A stretch of DNA of 11,349 nt. Origin: Bacteroidota bacterium (GTDB lineage: Bacteria > Bacteroidota > Ignavibacteria > Kapaibacteriales > UBA2268). The translations under genes were made by a program, and so were the position numbers. Below, one piece after another: positions 6,629 to 11,349 of the stretch; the first letter of the stretch is position 1, and each line of letters opens with the position of its first letter. Location: contig JAJRPT010000069.1 of NCBI GenBank assembly GCA_024280675.1, positions 1 through 11,349 on the forward strand, written 5' to 3'. The notes beneath the pieces are model-generated. The model saw nothing but the letters and a program-made list of their open reading frames with translations, was not told the origin of the DNA and ran no database searches.

Positions 6629-6633
6629 ATTGT

Positions 6634-7221
6634 ATGGGTAAAAACTTAATCAGGTATTTAACCGTGATTGTATGCTCTTTGCTAATGTTTTCGTGTGCCC
6701 CTAGCGATAAGCCAACAGATACAACGGGACCTACTGACAATGAAGGAGGAGGTGCTGACCCAAACACAACAAATGAGGCCACACTTTTCTATAGCTTTAC
6801 TGGCAATGCTGGTTGTGGCTTTTATTTTAACCTTGGTCCTCAATATATAGAAAAGATGGAAATAACTGTATTTTATGTTGAAACTGATCAATCTGGAGGA
6901 ACAACAGAGGCAAAACCCACAAAGTGGGGGAAGCGAAGAGTTTTAAGAGATGCAGATTTAGGTATTTTTGAGCCGCAGCCAACATTCCAGGTCCCAAGTG
7001 ACGGGAAATTTTTTGTCTCGGTAAGAGTAATCCTTAAATGTGTGCCATGTTGTCCAGATTGCAGTCAGCAAAATCCACAGAACAATTGGGAAGGAAGGGG
7101 CAAACCTCTCTTCACAGGAAACACAAGAAACCTCGATGGTGGCGTTACTGAAGTAGAAGTAGACTTGGTTTGGGACTATTGTGATGATTGTCAATGCTCA
7201 GAGCCTGAAGAATATATTTAA
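6634..7221 (+). CDS. Cysteine-rich hypothetical lipoprotein
   Basis: This 195-residue protein has a signal of MGKNLIRYLTVIVCSLLMFS with the lipidated Cys at C21 (LMFSC lipobox). A Pro/Thr/Asp/Gly-rich linker (about 22-48) follows, then a mostly beta domain. The striking part is a cysteine cluster: C136, C139, C140 and C143 (CVPCCPDC) and, near the end, C183, C186 and C188 (CDDCQC), plus C61. Such CxxCC..C and CxxCxC groups could form disulfides or bind metal outside the cytoplasm. No family is recognised. The start is fixed by AGGAG. It is the first of two co-directional lipoprotein genes 22 bp apart whose signals share LLMFSC. The protein is probably exported to the outer membrane or surface. 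Confidence 0.72.
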   Translation: MGKNLIRYLTVIVCSLLMFSCAPSDKPTDTTGPTDNEGGGADPNTTNEATLFYSFTGNAGCGFYFNLGPQYIEKMEITVFYVETDQSGGTTEAKPTKWGKRRVLRDADLGIFEPQPTFQVPSDGKFFVSVRVILKCVPCCPDCSQQNPQNNWEGRGKPLFTGNTRNLDGGVTEVEVDLVWDYCDDCQCSEPEEYI

Positions 7222-7243
7222 AAATAAATAATAGGAAAAAATC

Positions 7244-8044
7244 ATGTTAAATAAACAAATACTAATACTAATTTCAGCTCTTCTGATGTTTTCATGTCAA
7301 GAGCCTGATTTACAAAGAGATAATTCATCTGATGAAATTGGCTTTTTACAACTCATGTTCTCTGGAGGTGGTGGCGGTGATTATGACGGCAAGTTTATTA
7401 GCCTTGCCTCTAGGCGACGTACAGGAGTAGTAGATGCTCGCTATTCACTAGGTGCTTCTTTTTATAATACAACAGGTAAAATTGATGTGGGGACAGTAAC
7501 GATAGCAGATGCTATAGGGTTCGTTCACGTCCCATCTGCTCTACACGGCGACACTTATGGACATAATTTCAAATCATTAACCTCCAACAAGCCGACCTAC
7601 GGAGCAAATGCAACTTTTGCTATAACAGGCAATGCCTCAAACAGCTTTACAGCCTTCACAACGAGTATGTATTGCCCTGAGGAATTAGAGCTTGCGACTA
7701 CTTTTGCCCCCGATAGGACAGTAGACGGAACTAAAGACTTAACACTTACTTGGAATTCTGATGCAAATAATCCAAACAAAGTTTATTTATGGCTAAATTA
7801 TTTGGAGATCGCCTCTAATGATAGAGACTCAACTCTGCCAGTCATTGCCATCGATTTGAACTACTCTTTCCCAGACAATGGCTCATACACTCTTCCAACA
7901 AGCGTGTTGCAACAATTACCCGCTGGTTCTCTTTTCACCCTTTACATTGGAAGAGGTAACATAAAATACCATACAGATAATGGAAACACTTATAGAATTA
8001 CTTCTGGTTCGTTTGTCGCATACGAGCTTAAGATGAATTATTGA
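7244..8044 (+). CDS. Hypothetical lipoprotein, beta-rich
   Basis: This 266-residue protein has a short signal MLNKQILILISALLMFSC with the lipidated Cys at C18. A glycine run, GGGGG, lies at 41-45 and a basic patch, SRRRT, at 56-60. The rest alternates hydrophobic and polar residues. The last 100 residues ('TKDLTLTWNSDANNPNKVYL', then 'NGSYTLPTSVLQQLPAGSLF' and 'SGSFVAYELKMNY') look like an Ig-like or jelly-roll beta sandwich, a pattern seen in cell-surface lipoproteins. There is no enzyme motif. AGGA 7 nt before the ATG supports the start. It follows the Cys-rich lipoprotein by 22 bp, so the two are probably co-transcribed and may act together at the cell surface; that is inferred from position only. 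Confidence 0.72.
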   Translation: MLNKQILILISALLMFSCQEPDLQRDNSSDEIGFLQLMFSGGGGGDYDGKFISLASRRRTGVVDARYSLGASFYNTTGKIDVGTVTIADAIGFVHVPSALHGDTYGHNFKSLTSNKPTYGANATFAITGNASNSFTAFTTSMYCPEELELATTFAPDRTVDGTKDLTLTWNSDANNPNKVYLWLNYLEIASNDRDSTLPVIAIDLNYSFPDNGSYTLPTSVLQQLPAGSLFTLYIGRGNIKYHTDNGNTYRITSGSFVAYELKMNY

Positions 8045-8062
8045 TTTGATTTAAAATAAGTA

Positions 8063-8106
8063 CAAAAGGCATTATTTTTTTTTATAAAAGAGAATAGTGC
8101 CTTTTG
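8063..8106. terminator. Candidate terminator hairpin between convergent genes
   Basis: CAAAAGGCATTATT (8063-8076) pairs with AATAGTGCCTTTTG (8093-8106): 14 bp with one G-T pair and a 16-nt loop. It lies 18 bp after the lipoprotein stop, facing gmhA from the other side, so it could end transcription from both strands. There is no long U tract directly after it on the plus strand; the minus-strand side is more T-rich. A perfect 12-bp palindrome, GCGTTTAAACGC, follows and shares its first base (8106-8117). Confidence 0.55.
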
Positions 8107-8133
8107 CGTTTAAACGCTACAAGGCAATTTATG

Positions 8134-8163
8134 CCACAGCCACGACTGTGGTCACATTGTGAC
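8134..8163. repeat. CCACAG/CTGTGG hairpin joined to GTCACATTGTGAC repeat
   Basis: CCACAG (8134-8139) and CTGTGG (8146-8151) form a 6-bp stem with a 6-nt loop. It shares its last base with GTCACATTGTGAC (8151-8163), the palindrome also found at 2139-2167 and 9552-9564. Together they make a compound palindromic element, 18 bp from the gmhA stop, that could be a fuller copy of a dispersed repeat. Confidence 0.7.
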
Positions 8164-8181
8164 ATTGGAATTTTTTAATTA

Positions 8182-8811
8182 CTATTCACCTATCTTCAAA
8201 AAAAGTTCAGGAAAGACAATCTCCTCAATCATCTCGCACCAAATGTGGCCGACCATAATATGAGATTCTTGAATGCGGGCTGTGTTGTCGGACGGGACGA
8301 CAAGTCCGTCATCACAAGCGTCTGCAATCTTGCCACCACCATTGCCAAGAAGACCGATTGCTGTTATGCCCATTTCTTTTGCTTGATTTATCGCATTAAT
8401 AACATTTTCTGAGTTGCCAGATGTTGAAATGCCGATTAGCACGTCGCCTTTCTTCCCGTAAGCCTCGACTCCACGTGCAAATATCGAATCAAAGCCATAA
8501 TCATTTCCGCCCGCCGTGATTATTGAAGGGTCGACCGTGAGTGCAATCCCGGCAATGGCTTTGCGATTTACATTTGGGCGAAGGCGAACTACAAGTTCGG
8601 CGGCAAGATGTTGAGCATCGGCTGCCGATCCTCCATTGCCACAGAACATTATCTTTCCGCCATTTTTCACTGCTTCACCAAGTGAAATCCCGATTCTCAA
8701 AATATCATCCATTGACGCTTCGAGCAAACTCTTCTTCACAGCGATTGAAGAGTTCACCGTCATCATTATTTTTTCTTGGAATTGGGTGATGTTGTCACTT
8801 ACTTTTTGCAC
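8182..8811 (-). CDS. gmhA: Sedoheptulose-7-phosphate isomerase GmhA
   Basis: This 209-residue SIS-fold protein converts sedoheptulose 7-phosphate to D-glycero-D-manno-heptose 7-phosphate, the first step of ADP-/GDP-heptose synthesis for LPS core or surface glycans. It has the typical 'CGNGGSAADAQHLAAEL' (57-73), 'TAGGNDYGFD' (99-108), 'ISTSGNS' (128-134) and 'TARIQESHIMVGHIWCEMIE' (177-196). H68, E72, Q181 and H189 match the E. coli residues H61, E65, Q172 and H180, known for metal binding and catalysis. H189 argues against DiaA, which lacks it. The start is a GTG at 8811, because a stop lies three codons upstream and a later ATG (8766) would cut the N-terminal helix. The GTG overlaps the stop of a small upstream gene by one base (TAGTG). 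Confidence 0.9.
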   Translation of the reverse strand: MQKVSDNITQFQEKIMMTVNSSIAVKKSLLEASMDDILRIGISLGEAVKNGGKIMFCGNGGSAADAQHLAAELVVRLRPNVNRKAIAGIALTVDPSIITAGGNDYGFDSIFARGVEAYGKKGDVLIGISTSGNSENVINAINQAKEMGITAIGLLGNGGGKIADACDDGLVVPSDNTARIQESHIMVGHIWCEMIEEIVFPELFLKIGE

Positions 8812-8969
8812 TATGACTTATTCCCTACTGGTAGGGTGCTTTCTTTAATATGTCTGACAGGTGGATGAGGGTGTGTTTGTTCTGGCGTTGTATCTCTTTG
8901 AGGAGGTTGAGTCCTTTGAGATGAAACATGTCTTCCAGAAGAATTACTATTGTTAGGGTGTTGTGGCAT
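8811..8969 (-). CDS. Small Pro/His/Gln-rich protein, 52 residues
   Basis: The ATG at 8969 opens a 52-codon frame ending in TAG at 8811-8813. The product begins MPQHPNNSNSSGRHVSSQRT and ends RHIKESTLPVGNKS. It has no hydrophobic segment and is rich in Pro, His, Gln, Ser and Thr, so it is probably disordered with a short conserved-looking tail. Three things suggest it is a gene: it starts 8 bp after the reconstructed stop of the membrane protein gene, its stop shares a base with the gmhA GTG, and it fills the only space between these genes. There is no strong Shine-Dalgarno (only GAGAAAG). It may work with the membrane protein. It could still be a chance frame, since it is short and of low complexity. 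Confidence 0.5.
   Translation of the reverse strand: MPQHPNNSNSSGRHVSSQRTQPPQRDTTPEQTHPHPPVRHIKESTLPVGNKS
8823..8836 (-). promoter_or_regulatory. Hairpin over candidate gmhA RBS
   Basis: In the plus strand CCCTA (8823-8827), CTGG, TAGGG (8832-8836) forms a perfect 5-bp stem. In the message the 3' arm holds TAGGG, the only Shine-Dalgarno-like element before the gmhA GTG, although about 11 nt from it. Ribosomes finishing the small upstream gene would open the stem, consistent with coupled translation. The role is inferred. Confidence 0.4.
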
Positions 8970-8977
8970 AACTTTCT

Positions 8978-9507
8978 CTAAACTATTTGATTAATAATAA
9001 AAACTACAGTTGTTAGCAATATTGTAACTATGCTATAAAGTATCATAATTTTTGCGTCGTAAAGATAAGACCTATTTTTCTCATTGATTAAACTTGTCTG
9101 ATCTATTACTTCAATTAGAATATTACATACCCTTCCTCTATTAACGCATCAGCATCAGCTTTAGTATATTGACTGTCGTCATTAATACCATCTTCCCATT
9201 TCTTCATGTCTTTGAGTAAAGGAAAAGCCTTAACATCATATTTATCTTTATTATTTTTTGAACTATGAGCAAAAACTTTAGATAGGTTTCGAATCGCACT
9301 AAGTAAAATTATTGAACAAATGGCTATTAAAATATAGAATAGTATAATAAATAATAAACTCGATTCATGTTTTAATTGATTTACGAAATAGAACAAAACA
9401 GAACCCGCACCTGTAACTAAAGCAATTGGCAGACCCAATCCTTTTTGAATATCTGCCTTCTCTTTCAAGCCTTGGAAATATAAATCTTCTAAGAATTCTA
9501 TCTTCAT
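8978..9507 (-). pseudogene. Membrane protein gene split by a frameshift
   Basis: The ATG at 9507 opens a 130-codon frame ending in TAA at 9115 (product ends EEGYVIF). It has two membrane segments, about 26-44 and 51-73, preceded by 'MKIEFLEDLYFQGLKEKADI' and followed by a charged cytosolic part. Directly afterwards a different frame runs open without a start codon to a TAG at 8978, encoding 'LIEVIDQTSLINEKNRSYLY', then 'DAKIMILYSIVTILLTTVVF' and 'IINQIV': a charged helix plus a third membrane segment. Joining the two by one base restores a protein of about 176 residues with three membrane helices, the layout of small uncharacterised membrane proteins I recall from Bacteroidota. The break lies within about 9115-9150, because the second frame has TGA stops just upstream. 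It may be a real mutation or a sequencing error. A small gene and gmhA follow closely. Confidence 0.68.
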
Positions 9508-9551
9508 AAACTGAATTTAACAAATATATTTCAAATCACACTAATTACAAA

Positions 9552-9564
9552 GCCACAATGTGAC
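9552..9564. repeat. GCCACAATGTGAC repeat after the mutase gene
   Basis: This copy differs in one base from GTCACAATGTGAC and ends exactly at the base before the mutase stop codon (9565-9567 on the plus strand). On the minus strand the element is followed by TTTG, as at the protease gene (TTTTG), so it may also act as a very small 3'-end hairpin. Confidence 0.75.
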
Positions 9565-10971
9565 CTATTTTAGTTTCATTCCCTCTTCGATAAGTTCGTT
9601 TACAATACTCATTGAGTCTGCCTCTGCGTAAAAGCGAAGAAGTGGCTCAGTGCCAGATGCACGAATTAAAAGCCAACCGCCTTTGCTGCCACCCTTGATA
9701 AAGAATTTATACCCATCGGTCAAATCCATTTTTTCAAGCTCGAAGCGACCAATATTTCTTGGTTTTCTTTTACAAGCAGCAAGAACATCATTTTTCATTT
9801 TCTCAGTCACTTTCTTATCAACCCGTCTATACCGGTGAGGACCAAACTCATCATCTAATTCCAAACAAAGTTCTTTCAACGACTTGCCACGAATGACCAT
9901 TATTTCGAGTAATAAAAGAATATTGAAAATCCCATCCCGCTCAGGAATATGCAAACAAGTGCTAAGCCCTCCCGACTCTTCACCTCCGATTAACACTTTA
10001 TCTTCAATCATTTTCTGGGCAATGTATTTGAAACCAACCGCAGTTTGCTCAAGTTCGATTCCTTTATCTGTACAATACATATCTACCATCGAAGTAAGTG
10101 ATACGGTTTTGACAACTTTGCCTTTTTTCTTTTTCACTTCATAAAGGTATTTCAGAAAAATTATAAATATTTTGTGTGAATCTACAAATTTGCCATCTTC
10201 ATCGACGGCACCAAGCCGGTCTGCATCGCCATCGGTGGCAAAGCCAATATCGTATGACTCCTCTACTTTTTCCATCAATTCAGACAAGCATAAATCGATT
10301 GGTTCAGGGTGGTCTATCTCACCAAAGCCTGGATTATGATAATCATGAATTTCATCGGCATCGGGCAAAAGATCTTTTAGTGTATGAATCCCAGCCCCGT
10401 ACATTGGATCGTATAGGATTTTAATTCCCGATTCTTTAATTGCTGTGATATTTATTTTCTTCTTGATATAACGCAAGTATGGTTCTTTTGCGTCGAAGAG
10501 TTTTATCAAACCTTTTCCCACATAAAAATCTAAATCTTTGTAATTCATTTTTGGTGGATGGGCTTCAACCTTGTTTGTCTCAGTTTCAATGGCTTCAATT
10601 TCTGCTGGAATGGAGGGGCCACCAAATGTTCCTTTCACTTTATATCCAGAATATTCGGCTGGATTATGCGAAGCGGTAATTACTACTCCAAGAGATGCTG
10701 ATTTTTGCTTTGTGTTGAAAGACACTTGCGGGGTGGACGAAATATCGTTGCAAAGGTGAACCGAAATTCCTTGCCACGCCATCACTCGGGCGACTTCTTC
10801 GGCAAATTCACGGGATAGAAAACGAGTGTCATAGCCAATAACCACACTCGGTTTGTCAGATTTGTTTTTGAGTAGGTAGCGTGCAGAACCAAGTGCTGCG
10901 AACGCCAAATTTTCGAATGTGAAATCACGAGCAATTAATGCTCTCCAGCCGTCTGTTCCGAATTTTATCAT
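9565..10971 (-). CDS. Phosphoglucomutase/phosphomannomutase
   Basis: This 468-residue alpha-D-phosphohexomutase has all four family signatures in order: the N-terminal 'IKFGTDGWRALI', active-site serine loop 'TASHNP' (99-104, S101 phosphorylated), metal loop 'TDGDADRLG' (246-254), sugar-binding 'GGEESGG' (329-335) and phosphate loop 'RASGTEPLLR' (437-446). It moves phosphate between C6 and C1 of a hexose (glucose or mannose; substrate not decided by sequence) through a bisphosphate intermediate, in the cytoplasm, feeding nucleotide-sugar synthesis for polysaccharides or LPS. Length is normal. GlmM is less likely, given the GTDGWR start and the GEESGG motif, but not excluded. It starts 16 bp after the methyltransferase stop and precedes, on the same strand, the split membrane gene and gmhA. 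Confidence 0.9.
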   Translation of the reverse strand: MIKFGTDGWRALIARDFTFENLAFAALGSARYLLKNKSDKPSVVIGYDTRFLSREFAEEVARVMAWQGISVHLCNDISSTPQVSFNTKQKSASLGVVITASHNPAEYSGYKVKGTFGGPSIPAEIEAIETETNKVEAHPPKMNYKDLDFYVGKGLIKLFDAKEPYLRYIKKKINITAIKESGIKILYDPMYGAGIHTLKDLLPDADEIHDYHNPGFGEIDHPEPIDLCLSELMEKVEESYDIGFATDGDADRLGAVDEDGKFVDSHKIFIIFLKYLYEVKKKKGKVVKTVSLTSMVDMYCTDKGIELEQTAVGFKYIAQKMIEDKVLIGGEESGGLSTCLHIPERDGIFNILLLLEIMVIRGKSLKELCLELDDEFGPHRYRRVDKKVTEKMKNDVLAACKRKPRNIGRFELEKMDLTDGYKFFIKGGSKGGWLLIRASGTEPLLRFYAEADSMSIVNELIEEGMKLK

Positions 10972-10987
10972 ATTTCTTTTGGTTTAT

Positions 10988-11349
10988 TTAAATTACGTGT
11001 TCAATTATTTGTTTACTTGTATTTTCTTCTGTTTCAGCTTTGCTTAATAATTTTTTTATTTCAAGTGCTAAAATCTCTGCAAGTTTTACAGGGACAGCAT
11101 TTCCGACCATTTTGTAGCCATCTGAGATATATTCATAATGAAATATAAAATCATCTGGAAATGTTTGAATGCGTGCACATTCTCGCACGGTCAATCTTCT
11201 GTAAAGCTCTTCTTTACCTTTTACAAATTCTCTGACATTTAGGCTGATGAATTTCATTTTAGGAGCTTGTGGATGCAAGGGAGCATGGCGACCACCAGCT
11301 TGAATTGTGTAAGACGGTTCATCCCAATCTCTAACTCTATTTCTCGACA
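10988..11349 (-). CDS. C5-cytosine DNA methyltransferase, C-terminal part
   Basis: The frame is open from the right edge to a TAA at 10988, so about 119 C-terminal residues are seen; the rest lies beyond the window. The first codons read SRNRVRDWDEPSYTIQAGGR, then HAPLHPQAPKM, the region just after the target-recognition domain. Next come motif IX 'RRLTVRECARIQTFPDDF' and motif X 'GNAVPVKLAEI'. These are diagnostic of m5C methyltransferases of the Dcm/HaeIII type. It methylates cytosine at C5 in a short target using S-adenosylmethionine. The 'NRVRDW..PS.TIQAGGR..PLHP' pattern recalls enzymes of the HaeIII/NgoPII group, but the target cannot be read without the missing part. No restriction gene is visible on this side; it could be an orphan or half of a restriction-modification pair. 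Confidence 0.9.
   Translation of the reverse strand, partial: SRNRVRDWDEPSYTIQAGGRHAPLHPQAPKMKFISLNVREFVKGKEELYRRLTVRECARIQTFPDDFIFHYEYISDGYKMVGNAVPVKLAEILALEIKKLLSKAETEENTSKQIIEHVI

Noticed and set aside
9115..9150. Programmed ribosomal frameshift
   Set aside because: No slippery heptamer or following stable stem could be found; a plain frameshift is simpler.
10176..10759. Several plus-strand frames within the mutase gene
   Set aside because: All are shadows of a gene with every family motif intact.

Overview
The window looks like a low-GC (well under 45% by eye), Gram-negative chromosome segment carrying the edge of a prophage. Lipoprotein signal peptides, a GmhA-type heptose isomerase and an undecaprenyl-diphosphatase point to a cell with an outer membrane. 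The overall style (AT-rich spacers, many small lipoproteins, weak Shine-Dalgarno sites on several housekeeping genes) suits the Bacteroidota/Chlorobiota/Ignavibacteria side of the tree. No rRNA, tRNA or universal marker is present, so the assignment is tentative.

Region 1 (1-3078, minus strand) is a phage head cassette in Mu-like order: protease/scaffold (gpI-like), major capsid protein, small decoration-type protein, gp36-like DUF1320 protein, and a partial gene running off the left edge. No portal, terminase or head-morphogenesis gene precedes the protease gene. Instead there is a 358-bp AT-rich gap with several inverted repeats, so the cassette is either a truncated prophage or one whose packaging genes lie elsewhere.

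Region 2 (3437-3945, plus) is a complete YefM-YoeB toxin-antitoxin pair with an ATGA overlap, all four catalytic-type YoeB residues, and a TGTACA operator-like core upstream. Region 3 (3955-6431, minus) is a tight cluster, uppP - lipoprotein - lipoprotein alpha/beta hydrolase, meeting yoeB convergently with a 9-bp gap. Region 4 (6634-8044, plus) is a two-gene lipoprotein operon of unknown function; the first product has an unusual cluster of cysteines.

Region 5 (8182-11349, minus) runs, in transcription order, from the C-terminal part of a C5-cytosine DNA methyltransferase (cut by the right edge) to a phosphoglucomutase/phosphomannomutase, a membrane protein split by a frameshift, an overlooked 52-codon Pro/His/Gln-rich small gene, and gmhA. 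The small gene's stop codon shares one base with gmhA's GTG start (TAGTG), and a small hairpin covers the candidate gmhA ribosome site, which suggests translational coupling. The sugar-phosphate mutase and GmhA would fit nucleotide-sugar and LPS-heptose supply.

A near-perfect palindrome, GTCACAWTGTGAC, occurs four times, always within 18 bp downstream of a minus-strand stop codon or across it (a tandem pair at the protease gene, one after gmhA, one after the mutase). At the protease gene it supplies the last codons. It looks like a dispersed genomic repeat. This, the split membrane protein with its small partner, and the packaging-less head cassette are the parts most worth a second look.
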